DNA of 64,000 bases from Sulfitobacter sp. DFL-14 (GCF_003335585.1 NZ_QBFD01000015.1:722122-786121); one strand, 5' to 3'; counted from the stretch's first letter, positions 27,466 through 36,654 are shown. Translations and numbers: made by a program. Notes: generated by a model not told the origin, from the sequence alone.

Positions 27466-28511
27466 GAAGATACGGCCCTCAACCTGTGTCGAGTAGCGAA
27501 GGCGCGGTGTAGAACCTGCGCCCATTCTTGCGCGACCTTCTGCAACCGGAAAGCCGGGTTTGCCGTGGTCTGGAGGGGGGTGCGCCGCCATGTCTCGATC
27601 CGTGCGAGGATCTGTGCCGGGTCGTGCCCATCCACCCGTTGAACCGTATCTGCGACGATCTCGTCATTTGCACCCAGCCCCGCATGCACCAGCACCGGCG
27701 TGCCGACCGCGTTGGCCTCGGCCAGCACCAGACCGAATGTTTCGGCAAAACTGGTTTGCGGGAAGAAGAGGCACAGCGCGCGGCGCATCTGACAGATGAG
27801 GGCCGCGTGCGACAGCGATCCTAGGAACACAACGCCATCGGGCTCCGGCCCGGTGTCCCAGCTGAGATATCCCGGATCGGCAATGGCGAGCGTCAGTTTG
27901 GGTATGTGCTCCCGCAAGGTCGAGAATTGGCCGAACACCTCGCGTAGCCCTTTGTGCGGTGAGCTGGCGAAAAGCAGCATTTCGGGATGGCGCGGGGTGT
28001 CGTCAGGGCCCAGATCGTCATCCAGCGGATTGTAGATCACACGCAGATCAGGCGTATTGTCCGGCCCCAGAAACGATTTTAGCTCCTCGGCATGGGTGTT
28101 CGAGACACAGATGACGGTGACATCGGCTGATTTCAGTGCAGCCCCCATCTTGCGGTTATGTCGACCGGGATAGACATGCAGCCACAAGAAGATCGGCAGT
28201 TCGGGGTATCGCTTGCGAAGTTTCACCGCCACCTTCCAGCGGTTTATCACAACGAGGACGTCAAGATCGTCGGTGTCCTCTATATCATCCAGTCCGCTCA
28301 GCCACCCCGCAGTAGACCATTGCTTGCAGGTGCGGCCACGCTGGAAATGAGAAATATTGAACCCCGACCGGAGCGCCGCGGCAACCCGCAGAACCGTCGC
28401 CTCGGTCCCCCCTAGTCCGCCGATCTCCAGATCCGGCAGGTCGTAGCCTGCTGCGCTGCATGGATCTACGATGGCGACCCGCAAGTCGTCCTTGTTTCGC
28501 ATCCCCTTCAT
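27462..28511 (-). CDS. Family-4-type glycosyltransferase
   Basis: 349-residue GT-B fold enzyme. An N-terminal GGLGGTEATVLRVAAAL motif and the C-terminal FAETFGLVLAEANAVGTPVLV segment (the E-x7-E nucleotide-sugar site) are clear. ATG at 28511 overlaps the preceding GT2 stop by 4 bp; the reading frame runs open upstream to 28937, but that part is Pro/Arg-rich shadow sequence. Cytosolic. Confidence 0.87.
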   Translation of the reverse strand: MKGMRNKDDLRVAIVDPCSAAGYDLPDLEIGGLGGTEATVLRVAAALRSGFNISHFQRGRTCKQWSTAGWLSGLDDIEDTDDLDVLVVINRWKVAVKLRKRYPELPIFLWLHVYPGRHNRKMGAALKSADVTVICVSNTHAEELKSFLGPDNTPDLRVIYNPLDDDLGPDDTPRHPEMLLFASSPHKGLREVFGQFSTLREHIPKLTLAIADPGYLSWDTGPEPDGVVFLGSLSHAALICQMRRALCLFFPQTSFAETFGLVLAEANAVGTPVLVHAGLGANDEIVADTVQRVDGHDPAQILARIETWRRTPLQTTANPAFRLQKVAQEWAQVLHRAFATRHRLRAVSS

Positions 28512-29476
28512 TGCGCGGCCACCTGCGCGGTTGGACCGGTGGCGAGGATTGCGTCGATCTGGCTCGCGGTGGTGGTCGTTACAGGGATGTCGCGACGTCG
28601 GAGCAGTTCGGGGCGGCTGACAAAGCTCACACCGAGGGTTTCGATGTCTACCGGGACAGGGCTTACCGTTCCGCTGCGCCGCCAGTCCTCGACCTTTCCC
28701 CAAACCAGTTGGCGGTCCGCGCGGCGCCTGGCGCTGTCGTAGTCCGAGACCGCCGATTGCGTCAGGCTGTCGGGGGTCTCGATCTTGGTCAGCAGAAGTT
28801 CGGGCACGATCCAGATGATCTCGCCGTTCAGGATCAGGCGGTTGCGGAATTCGCGGTCCTCCTCGATGCAATCCTCGAACCCGCCAAGGCGGCGGAACAC
28901 ATCCGCGCGGAAAAGGCCCGAGTTGACATGCGTCCATTCGCCCGGCACCTGCGCGCCCATCTGCAGATTGGGAAACACGTCGTCCAGCAGCGAGATATCG
29001 CGCCGGATTTCAACGCGGCGCCCATCCGGCAGGATTAACTCATGATGGGTGAGTACGGCGGTAACCCCCAGCCGCTGGCCGGATTCCTTGTTCGCCAGTT
29101 TCCAATTCAGGCACATGTCCGCCCCGATGTCCTGCGCGGTCAGGACACGCACCTGATGCAATACCTTGTCACGGTGCGGCAGATCGTCGGAATCGTGGAA
29201 CGTGACGGCATCGCCGTCGGTCAGCAAAAGGCCCGCATTCTTGGCAGTTGCAGTGCCCAGATTGGACGAGAGCCGAATATAGTTGAAGCGCGGGTCGTCG
29301 AAGAACGGGTGGGTCGCTGCTTGCGTCGCGTCCGTGCTGGCGTCATCGATCACGGTGACCCGGATGTTCCACCAGCTTTGGTCGAGTGCCGCCCGAATCG
29401 CGCCTGCGATCAGATGCGCACGGTTGTAGGTTGGAATGATGATATCGACCGAAGGGGCCAGTGGATCGGACGTCAT
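28508..29476 (-). CDS. Family-2 glycosyltransferase
   Basis: 322 residues. GT-A motifs VDIIIPTYNRAHLIAGAI at the N-terminus and FHDSDDLPHRDK for the metal site, then GGFEDCIEEDREF, a typical acceptor-loop motif. No membrane segments. ATGA overlaps on both sides within the glycan operon. Confidence 0.88.
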   Translation of the reverse strand: MTSDPLAPSVDIIIPTYNRAHLIAGAIRAALDQSWWNIRVTVIDDASTDATQAATHPFFDDPRFNYIRLSSNLGTATAKNAGLLLTDGDAVTFHDSDDLPHRDKVLHQVRVLTAQDIGADMCLNWKLANKESGQRLGVTAVLTHHELILPDGRRVEIRRDISLLDDVFPNLQMGAQVPGEWTHVNSGLFRADVFRRLGGFEDCIEEDREFRNRLILNGEIIWIVPELLLTKIETPDSLTQSAVSDYDSARRRADRQLVWGKVEDWRRSGTVSPVPVDIETLGVSFVSRPELLRRRDIPVTTTTASQIDAILATGPTAQVAAQ

Positions 29477-30948
29477 GCGATAGCCTCCATGTCAGGCTGC
29501 ACGATTGCCGCGCGATAGGCGCGCAGGCTCTGGTTGGTGATCAGCGCGGCGGGTAGCGGCAGCATCAGGGTCAATAGCGCGGCAACCACCAGGGGACTGC
29601 CGTGCGTCAGGCCGACCAGCAGCAGTAGGGCCGTCACAAAAAGCGCCGCCTGACACCGGGGCAGAGACGCCGCAAGCGGGCCGTCGCCACCGACCTTATC
29701 GGTGACCACGAACTTCAGGCGGCTGCCGGTCAGGGCGTCGAACGTGGCCTTGGCCGATTGCGGCGCCAGGGCCACGCGGCAGGCGAGCGCATGCAGCATG
29801 ACCGGCAGGGTCAACCCGTCCCGCACCCCGCGCCCGATAACCCGCATGGCGATATCGCACAGGGTCAGCACGATGATGCAGGCGGCCAGTGTCGCGGCGG
29901 TGGATTGACTGTGTCCGGTCAACAGCCACACCGTCAGCAAAGAGACCGGGATTAGGGCCAGATTGAACCAGGCAGACAGCTGCGAGACGATCACCAGCCG
30001 TTTGTGCAGGTTGAACCCAGCCGCGGGCGTCAGGAGCGTGTCGAGATGCTGCAACAGCGTCTGGAAATTGCCGCTGCACCAGCGATACCGCTGCTTTTCG
30101 AGGTCCCGCAACGAAAGCGGCAACAGCCCCTGTCCCACCACCTGATTGATGAAACGCCCCGTGAAACCGGCATGGCACAGGCGCACACCCAGTTCCGCAT
30201 CCTCGGTGGTGGTTGAGCCGGACCATCCGCCCACCGCGATCAGCGCCTCTTTCGCGATCACGCAAAGGGTGCCGGTCAGAAGCACGGCCTCGGCCTCGTC
30301 CGCAACGGTGGCATTCGCACGGAAATACTCCTCCAGCTCGGCATCCACGCCCGGTGCTGCCGAGGCCGTGCCGATATAGGATTGCGGAAACTGCACGTAA
30401 TCCGCGCCGGTCTTCTCCAGGGCCTCTGCCGCACGGCTCAGGAAATCGCGCCGGACCACATAATCGGCGTCGACGGTGACGATATGGCTCGCCTCGGGAT
30501 GCGTGTGCTGCAAAGCGATGTTAAGCGCTCCGGCCTTGGCCCCGACGACCCCGGTCTGGTGAAGAAACTTGATCCGGGCGGGATGCGCGGCGCAGAACTT
30601 TTCAATCGGCTTCCACAGCGCGGGATCGACCGTGTTGTTGTCCATCACGATGATCTCGTAGCTGCGAGACGGCCAATTCTGGTTCAGCAGGGCGCGCAAG
30701 GTGGCGATCACCAGATCGGGTGGCTCCGAATGGGTCGCGATGTGGATCGAGAACTTTGGAATGGCTATACCCTGCTGACCTTTCGTCAACCGTGCGGGCA
30801 GACAGGCAAGAAGCGGCCGAAGACCCATCAACGCGACCTGAATCGCGATAATGGTCGCAGAGACGACTAATCCCACTGTAGGAAACACCACAGACAGAAT
30901 CACTGTGCCCCAGATGATGACAGGTCGCAGTTCCACATTCGCCCCCAA
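29473..30948 (-). CDS. Membrane-bound processive family-2 glycosyltransferase (NodC/cellulose-synthase type)
   Basis: 491 residues. Two N-terminal hydrophobic segments, a cytosolic GT-A domain and several C-terminal transmembrane helices. All processive-synthase motifs are visible: VTVDADYVV, TTTEDAELGVRL and QKQRYRWCSG-type QxxRW (EKQRYRWCSG). Such enzymes build and export beta-linked chains such as chitin, cellulose or hyaluronan. It is the first gene of the seven-gene operon, preceded by a 187-bp spacer. Length and topology are compatible with NodC-like or BcsA-core enzymes; the polymer is undetermined. Confidence 0.88.
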   Translation of the reverse strand: MGANVELRPVIIWGTVILSVVFPTVGLVVSATIIAIQVALMGLRPLLACLPARLTKGQQGIAIPKFSIHIATHSEPPDLVIATLRALLNQNWPSRSYEIIVMDNNTVDPALWKPIEKFCAAHPARIKFLHQTGVVGAKAGALNIALQHTHPEASHIVTVDADYVVRRDFLSRAAEALEKTGADYVQFPQSYIGTASAAPGVDAELEEYFRANATVADEAEAVLLTGTLCVIAKEALIAVGGWSGSTTTEDAELGVRLCHAGFTGRFINQVVGQGLLPLSLRDLEKQRYRWCSGNFQTLLQHLDTLLTPAAGFNLHKRLVIVSQLSAWFNLALIPVSLLTVWLLTGHSQSTAATLAACIIVLTLCDIAMRVIGRGVRDGLTLPVMLHALACRVALAPQSAKATFDALTGSRLKFVVTDKVGGDGPLAASLPRCQAALFVTALLLLVGLTHGSPLVVAALLTLMLPLPAALITNQSLRAYRAAIVQPDMEAIA

Positions 30949-31135
30949 GCGTTGAAGAAGTCACAATACCAATTTATAATCAGTAGCTTACTTGATTTCG
31001 ACGCTACCGAAGACGCAACGATCTTCGTCGCTATTCAGTTCCCGCGCGGGACGTTTCAAGACCCTCGCCGATGCTCCGACAATGCGCGAGAGCGCTGAGT
31101 CCGGCTTTCAACTGGATTGAATTTGGCTGCCGTAA

Positions 31136-31500
31136 TCAGTCTCGCGGAAACCACGAGGTATCCATTTCGGCATACCGATCATGGAAATCCGTAAGGTCGA
31201 TCAGGGCGTCTTCCTTCAGGAGCCGAAGACGATCCTGTTCGCGATGAATGTAGCCGTCCTCTTGCATGCGGATAAATGTCTTGCTGATGTAAACATTGGT
31301 CAGCCCGAGATAGTCGGCAATCTGGCTTTGGGTCATCGGCAATCGCGTCGGTCGTGTCGCGGTTGGTGATACGCAGCCGCGCGATCAGGTCCAGCAGCAG
31401 GTAGGCGACGCGCTCCTGTGCGCTCATCCGGCTCATGGCCCGCAGCACGTCGATAAACACGACCTGATCCGCTTGGTAACGAGGCAGCTGGATGTTTCGG
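31136..31500 (-). pseudogene. Truncated, frameshifted Crp/Fnr-family regulator
   Basis: Only the C-terminal half remains. One frame gives VLRAMSRMSAQERVAYLLLD and, after a frameshift around 31340, another gives MTQSQIADYLGLTNVYISKT with the remaining winged-helix residues. The cyclic-nucleotide-type sensor domain is missing, replaced by the end of the mgtC-like gene. The intact gene at 40792 is a relative rather than the source. Confidence 0.7.
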
Positions 31501-31514
31501 ACCTGATAGTCCTC

Positions 31515-31958
31515 CTATTTGTTGCCTCGTAGATGAAGCCAATCGAAAATGTTGAGAACTGCGAAGATCAACACCGAGATGAAGGCGGCCTCTTTCAGAT
31601 ATCCCAGCCCGCAAGCGACGCCGATGGATCCCACGGCCCAGATGGCCGCCCCGCTGCGGACACCTTTCAGCCGTCCGTTATCGTTCGGTGACATGATAGC
31701 TCCTGCCCCCAGGAAACCGATGCCGCCGACGATCCCCTGGATCAATCGTATGGGATCGATCGTTATCGCGTCCTCCTCGGCCAGTCCACTCAGGGCGAAG
31801 TTGAGCGTGACCGTCATCAAGGCGGCGGATCCGATCGCGACCAAGACATAGGCCCCTGCGCCCAGTGGCTTTCCCTTGATCTCACGATCAAGACCAACCA
31901 CCAATCCGCACCCGCCCGAGAAAAGCACGCGAAGGATGAATTCACCGAAATCGACCAT
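31515..31958 (-). CDS. MgtC/SapB family membrane protein
   Basis: 147 residues with four hydrophobic segments. Family motifs are GGCGLVVGLDREIKGKPLGA and GIVGGIGFLGAGAIM. MgtC proteins support survival at low Mg2+ or in acid, often by inhibiting the F-type ATPase; this short form lacks the C-terminal ACT-like domain. ATG at 31958 is preferred over 31994 because it gives the usual family start. Confidence 0.87.
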   Translation of the reverse strand: MVDFGEFILRVLFSGGCGLVVGLDREIKGKPLGAGAYVLVAIGSAALMTVTLNFALSGLAEEDAITIDPIRLIQGIVGGIGFLGAGAIMSPNDNGRLKGVRSGAAIWAVGSIGVACGLGYLKEAAFISVLIFAVLNIFDWLHLRGNK

Positions 31959-32133
31959 TATCCGAAGCCTCGTTCTTAAAAATGACTGGATCACAAGGAT
32001 CCTTAGCGGACACCGACCGAATGCTGTTTAATCTGCATTGAAACGCCGAGCGCCGTGGATAGCTATCGTCGTATGATAACCCATGAAACTGCGGTTCCGC
32101 TAATAAACCATTCGACAAATAGTGAGAGAAAAA

Positions 32134-32649
32134 ATGCTTTTTGATGGACCTTTCATTGATGCTCTTGCGAAAGGCCTTATCCTCAGTGTCTTTGGACTCT
32201 TCTGGATCATATTGCTGGTGCGCATCGTCGGATTGAGGTCGTTCTCGAAAATGACGAATTTCGACTTCGTGATGACCGTGGCTATGGGGTCGCTACTGGC
32301 CGGGGCGTCGCAATCGCAGCAATGGACGGGGTTCGTGCAGACAGCGACGGCGATGGCCAGCCTCTTTGCCGTCCAGTATGGCGTCTCGCGGCTGCGGCTC
32401 TGGTCGTCGCGCCTCGATGCACTGGTTCAGAACACGCCCGTCCTGCTTATGAAAGACGGCGTCATCCTGCAGGATAACCTGCGCGCGACACGGGTGGCCG
32501 AGGAAGACCTGATCGCCAAGCTGCGCGAGGCAAACGCGCTGAATTTCACGTCGGTGCGCGCCGTGGTGCTGGAGACGACAGGCAACATCTCGGTGCTGCA
32601 CGGCGATCATGTGAACGAGGCCCTGTTCAAGGGCGTCGCCGAGGCCTGA
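32134..32649 (+). CDS. DUF421 (YetF-like) membrane protein
   Basis: 171 residues with about three transmembrane segments followed by the soluble YetF-type domain: VGLRSFSKMTNFDFVMTVAM, then TPVLLMKDGVILQDNLR and LREANALNFTSVRAVVLE. Function of the family is unsettled; some members have spore or stress phenotypes. ATG at 32134 is preferred, with GTG at 32122 as an alternative. It precedes an antiporter gene by 1 nt. Confidence 0.85.
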   Translation: MLFDGPFIDALAKGLILSVFGLFWIILLVRIVGLRSFSKMTNFDFVMTVAMGSLLAGASQSQQWTGFVQTATAMASLFAVQYGVSRLRLWSSRLDALVQNTPVLLMKDGVILQDNLRATRVAEEDLIAKLREANALNFTSVRAVVLETTGNISVLHGDHVNEALFKGVAEA

Positions 32650-32650
32650 G

Positions 32651-33892
32651 ATGGAAGGTGAGCCCTTTTTCGCATTCAGCAGCTATCATCTGACACTGGC
32701 CGTCGTCGGGTGCGTCGTGATACTGGCACGCTGGTTTCCGCGGCTCGTCTCGTCGCGGGAACCGGCGGCCGCCCCGCTGATGATCCTGCTGGGTGCGTTG
32801 GCGGCTCTGACGATACCGGGCCTGCCCCTGCCCCCGGACCCCCGCACGGCATCACTGTTGTGGGAACTCGTGGCGGAGATCACGGTGATTGTCGCCCTCT
32901 TTGCGGCGGGCATGCGCGTCGACAGCCTCGGACCCATGCGGAAATGGGGACCGACGGCGCGACTGCTTTTGTTCGCAATGCCACTGACCATCGCGACCGT
33001 CGCATTCCTGGGGGTGGTTCTGGGTGGGCTGACCATCGGCGGTGCCATTTTGCTTGCCGCCGTTTTGGCACCGACGGACCCCGTGCTTGCCGCTGACGTG
33101 CAGATCGCGCCGCCACAGGAGGGGCAGGAGCATCCCGCGCGCTTCGCCCTGACCACGGAGGCCGCGCTGAACGACGGGCTGGCCTTTCCGTTCGTCTATC
33201 TCGGCCTGATCATCATTGCGCAGGGTTTGGCGCCGGGAGACTGGGGCCTGCGGTGGCTGCTGGTAGACGTGATCTATCGGATATCCGTGGGTGCCGCGAT
33301 GGGCTGGGCCGGGGGATGGCTGCTGGGCCAGATCCTGTTCAACCTGCCAAAGGAGACCCGGCTGGCCGATACCGGATCGGGGGTAATCGCCATCGCCGGT
33401 GTGTTTCTGTGCTACGGCTCCACCGAACTAGCCGAAGGTTACGGTTTCATCGCCGTGGCTGCGATGGGCCTGTCGCTCAGGCGTATCGAGAGCGAACACA
33501 ACTATCACCGCCACCTGCACGATTTTTCGGAGTCTATCGAACATGCCCTCACGGCGCTCTTGCTGATCGCCCTGGGCGCCGTGCTGCCCGTCCTGGCAGC
33601 CGACCTGACCTTGAGCCATGCCGTGCTGGCGGTACTGCTCATCGTGGTGCTGCGCCCGCTGATCGGCTGGGTGTCATTGACAGGGAGCAGGCTGGCCCTT
33701 TCGGACCGGGCGGTGGTCGCCGTCTATGGGGTGCGCGGGATCGGATCGATTTATTATCTGGCCTATGCGACAAGCCATGCTGAACTCGCTCACCTGGGCG
33801 ATCTGTGGATCATTACCGCACTGACGATTTTCCTGTCGACCATTCTGCACGGATTTTCGGTGGGTTGGAGCATGGATCGGATCGGACGATGA
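32651..33892 (+). CDS. Cation:proton antiporter (CPA1/NhaP type)
   Basis: 413 residues and about 12 hydrophobic segments. The family core LAPTDPVLAADVQ is followed by the acidic TEAALNDGLAFPFVYLGL, in which the ND pair is part of the ion-binding site of CPA1 antiporters. It likely exchanges Na+ or K+ for protons. It follows the DUF421 gene closely, and a channel-like gene is 69 bp downstream, so the three may form an ion-homeostasis unit. Confidence 0.9.
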   Translation: MEGEPFFAFSSYHLTLAVVGCVVILARWFPRLVSSREPAAAPLMILLGALAALTIPGLPLPPDPRTASLLWELVAEITVIVALFAAGMRVDSLGPMRKWGPTARLLLFAMPLTIATVAFLGVVLGGLTIGGAILLAAVLAPTDPVLAADVQIAPPQEGQEHPARFALTTEAALNDGLAFPFVYLGLIIIAQGLAPGDWGLRWLLVDVIYRISVGAAMGWAGGWLLGQILFNLPKETRLADTGSGVIAIAGVFLCYGSTELAEGYGFIAVAAMGLSLRRIESEHNYHRHLHDFSESIEHALTALLLIALGAVLPVLAADLTLSHAVLAVLLIVVLRPLIGWVSLTGSRLALSDRAVVAVYGVRGIGSIYYLAYATSHAELAHLGDLWIITALTIFLSTILHGFSVGWSMDRIGR

Positions 33893-33961
33893 GGAACACG
33901 GAACCCGATGCAGGTGTCGAGAATTTGCTCGGGAAGCTCATGAACGCAGGAAAGGGCCGAA

Positions 33962-34759
33962 ATGTCGCTGATCATCGGGCTTCTGGGTGTAATTTGTCTG
34001 TTCGCCGTCATGAGTGATTTCCTGCTCACGACTGTAGGCACGAACGACAGCAGTCCAATTGCGATACGGATCGCCAAGGTCGCGTTTCGCCTGTTCAGAC
34101 GACTGCCCGACACGAACATCAAGCACAAGATCATCGGTCCGTTGGTCGTCGCGAGCGTAGCGACATGGTGGATCTTGAGCGTCAATCTGGCCTGGGCGAT
34201 GATCTTCTACGGGATTTCAGATTCCATAGTGGACCAGGGCACCGGGCAACCGGCAAGTCCCATCGGTTTTGTCTCGCATGTGGGGCATCTTCTTTCGACG
34301 GTCGGAGGTGGCGCGACATCACCTGCCAATTCGAATATAGCTCTTCTTGGGGTCGTGGTTGGCGTGAACGGCATGATCGTTCTGACGCTCTCTGTCAGCT
34401 TTGTCATGACGACTACGCAAACCGTGGTTCATGGGCGCAGGCTGCTGCTGTATCTGCGTGCGGAGCATGGCAATGACCTGCCACTTCTGAAGGATATGGC
34501 CGGGCTGACCGCCGAATTGAACGCGGCACCATTCGCACTTTTCTTCAGCCATCAGGATCCGCAAATGAGGATTCCCGAAAAATTGACCGAGATATTCAGC
34601 CACCGGTTCGATGATGCTTCAACAGACTGGGAGCACCTCGTGCAGGCGCTCCCCTACTTTTACCGATACCGGGAAGCCGATCTGAGATCACGCATGCAGG
34701 AATGGCTCAGGGATTTCTCGGCCAGCCGCGTGCCTGATCCAGAAAGAGATGTCCCGTAA
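33962..34759 (+). CDS. Two-pore-domain-like ion-channel protein with unusual filter
   Basis: 265 residues. Membrane segments lie near residues 2-24, 57-83 and 125-150, with a pore-loop-like stretch HVGHLLSTVGGGATSPAN between the last two, at the position of a K+-channel filter (TVGYGD). The Tyr-Gly-Asp is replaced by Gly-Gly-Ala, so K+ selectivity is doubtful. The C-terminal 110 residues are a soluble, charged domain. It ends 13 bp from the convergent CDF gene. Confidence 0.6.
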   Translation: MSLIIGLLGVICLFAVMSDFLLTTVGTNDSSPIAIRIAKVAFRLFRRLPDTNIKHKIIGPLVVASVATWWILSVNLAWAMIFYGISDSIVDQGTGQPASPIGFVSHVGHLLSTVGGGATSPANSNIALLGVVVGVNGMIVLTLSVSFVMTTTQTVVHGRRLLLYLRAEHGNDLPLLKDMAGLTAELNAAPFALFFSHQDPQMRIPEKLTEIFSHRFDDASTDWEHLVQALPYFYRYREADLRSRMQEWLRDFSASRVPDPERDVP

Positions 34760-34772
34760 TACAGGTCATATG

Positions 34773-35708
34773 TCACCTCTCATCTTCCGAAGGTTCAGGC
34801 AATTCCCGTAGCTGACGCCCGAGGGCAACCAGCCGCCAGGATTGATCGCCCGACACCAATTTGGACGCTTCTTTACTGTCCAGTTCAGAACCCTTGGTCG
34901 GCACCACATTTGCGCGGACAAACCGTCCGGTTTCACGCACCTGCACGTCATGGCCCGGATGCCGCCTGCGCAGTTCCTCCGAAAGCGTGCCAACGATCGG
35001 GTGAATATCGGCCGATTCCAACTCTCGCGGCGCGCCATCCAGAAGCTCCGCAACGGCGATGCGCAAGTTACGCAAACCGTCCCGCAGGATATCGAATGAG
35101 ATCAGCCCCGCCGCGGCCGCGTCTGCCCACCAGAAACCAAAACCGATGCCGACGATACCCGCGATACCGGCCAGCCCCGTCTTCCAGTCTGCCGCGTTCA
35201 TGTCGGCATCGGTGAAAAGGATTTTGTCCATTGTCGCGTGCGCCAGTGGCTTCTTCATATGGCCAAGGATGACAGGGGGGATGACGGAATAGACAAGCGC
35301 CGCGACCATCAGCCAGCCCAGCCAGACATCCCAGCCAAAGATCATGGCGTTCCCGATGGTGGGGTGCTCCTGCAAGATCAGGGCACTGGCGGCATTATAA
35401 AGCAGGAATCCACCCATGGCTGTCAGCGCCCCGGCGCCCAAGAGAAACGCCAGCGATCCGACCCGATGAAATCCGAATGGGAATTTCTCTGTCGCTGGTT
35501 TGTTTTCGAACTTGCGTGCCAGCAGGAACAGGATGGGCGGCAGCAGGCTGAGGGCGTCCTCGATCCATGCTGTTTTCATCGCCTGACTGGAGCCCATTGC
35601 GAAATACATTACCGCGATGATCGTCAGCAGCCAGAAGATCGACCACCATTCCAGCCGGGCCGCACGGCGCAGCTTGCTCGCGATTTCATCAGGAATATCG
35701 TGGTTCAT
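34773..35708 (-). CDS. Cation diffusion facilitator (CDF) family transporter
   Basis: 311 residues, about six transmembrane segments and a short cytosolic domain. CDF motifs are AWIEDALSLLPPILFLLA and KFPFGFHRVGSLAFL in the first half and LFTDADMNAADWKTGLAG in the second, with the Asp metal-site residues. It likely exports Zn2+, Mn2+ or Fe2+. Its ATG overlaps the stop of the lipoprotein gene by 4 bp, so the two products are probably made together. Confidence 0.9.
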   Translation of the reverse strand: MNHDIPDEIASKLRRAARLEWWSIFWLLTIIAVMYFAMGSSQAMKTAWIEDALSLLPPILFLLARKFENKPATEKFPFGFHRVGSLAFLLGAGALTAMGGFLLYNAASALILQEHPTIGNAMIFGWDVWLGWLMVAALVYSVIPPVILGHMKKPLAHATMDKILFTDADMNAADWKTGLAGIAGIVGIGFGFWWADAAAAGLISFDILRDGLRNLRIAVAELLDGAPRELESADIHPIVGTLSEELRRRHPGHDVQVRETGRFVRANVVPTKGSELDSKEASKLVSGDQSWRLVALGRQLRELPEPSEDER

Positions 35709-36157
35709 TCCATTGGTCCCCGGATTGCGCGGTTTACTACGATCAGAAAGCTGTTCTCGCCTTTTCGGATGGCCAGCACCCGATCTTCGGAATCTTCCCC
35801 CAGCACCAGGTGCCCCACCGGGTCTGTCAAGGCAACGTCGGCTGCGAAAGGCGTGTTCGCGGGAATACGTCCGGCAACGAGGTGAATTTTTCCGTCTTCC
35901 AACTGCGCAAAGAGGGTATGGGGGTCGGCAGTTGCGAGTTCCGGCTCTGCCTGAAGTGCCTCTGCAATCAACGCGACGGCGTCTGCATCAACATCGTCGA
36001 GCGTCTGTGTCAGCGCGCCAACCTTGAGAACGCCTCCAATCACTTCTTTCGTTGTACCCTCGGGATCATCGGGGACTTTGCAACCCGACAGCAGGAAGAC
36101 GGTCAACGCTGTCGTAAGGAGCCACACGATTTGAAAGGAAAGAGATCTTTTGGGCAC
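35705..36157 (-). CDS. Small lipoprotein with solute-binding-like domain
   Basis: 150 residues. A signal peptide ends in the lipobox LLSGC (Cys at about 26). The mature part has VIGGVLKVGALTQTLDDVDA and the terminal LAIRKGENSFLIVVNRAI. These resemble pieces of a family-3 periplasmic binding protein, but the protein is about half the usual length. It is coupled to the CDF exporter by an ATGA overlap and may act as a periplasmic partner of it; no known function is claimed. Confidence 0.65.
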   Translation of the reverse strand: MPKRSLSFQIVWLLTTALTVFLLSGCKVPDDPEGTTKEVIGGVLKVGALTQTLDDVDADAVALIAEALQAEPELATADPHTLFAQLEDGKIHLVAGRIPANTPFAADVALTDPVGHLVLGEDSEDRVLAIRKGENSFLIVVNRAIRGPME

Positions 36158-36266
36158 GTCAACTCCTATCCGGCGAAGACTTCGCTCACCGATTAAGGAT
36201 TAAACCGCGACCTTTGTAATAGGTTCCTTTGGCTCTGGCTTTGGTGATGCCACAAGCCCCGATGAC

Positions 36267-36638
36267 CTACATCTTTTTGCCGAGCATCTTGCCCAGTTGC
36301 CGCGTCAGAAGATGGGGCGTGATGGGTTTCGGCAATAGAACGAACTGATGAAACTGCTGGGGGATCTCGTTTTTGGCATAGGCACTGATGAAAGCGAGAG
36401 GCACGGCCGAAGCAGCAAGCTTCTCGGCTATGGGAAACGAGGTTTCCGATCCAAGGTTTATGTCGAGAAACGCGGCATCGACCTCGTCGTTTTCGATCAG
36501 TTCGAGGGCGGTTGCTACGTTGTTTGCAGGCCCGATGACACGATGCCCCTGATCCTCGATCATCATCTGCATGTCCATCGCTATGAGCCATTCATCCTCT
36601 ACGACCAGAATATTGAAGATGGTTTCCGGCCGCGGCAT
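36267..36638 (-). CDS. Single-domain response regulator
   Basis: 123-residue receiver domain with no output domain. Acidic pocket VVEDE, phospho-acceptor in AAFLDINLG, and the conserved lysine in LLPKPITP are all present. It starts 16 bp after the CheB-CheR-kinase stop and is the probable phosphorylation partner of that kinase, as common for HWE/HisKA_2 kinases. Confidence 0.92.
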   Translation of the reverse strand: MPRPETIFNILVVEDEWLIAMDMQMMIEDQGHRVIGPANNVATALELIENDEVDAAFLDINLGSETSFPIAEKLAASAVPLAFISAYAKNEIPQQFHQFVLLPKPITPHLLTRQLGKMLGKKM

Positions 36639-36654
36639 GAATGAAACTCCTGTT

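Noticed and set aside
27462..28937. 491-residue version of the GT4 glycosyltransferase
   Set aside because: The first 142 codons overlap the upstream GT2 gene and are Pro/Arg-rich; the ATGA-overlap start at 28511 fits the operon.
31333..31614. 93-codon minus-strand frame
   Set aside because: Overlaps the mgtC-like gene and the Crp remnant in a third frame, without family features.
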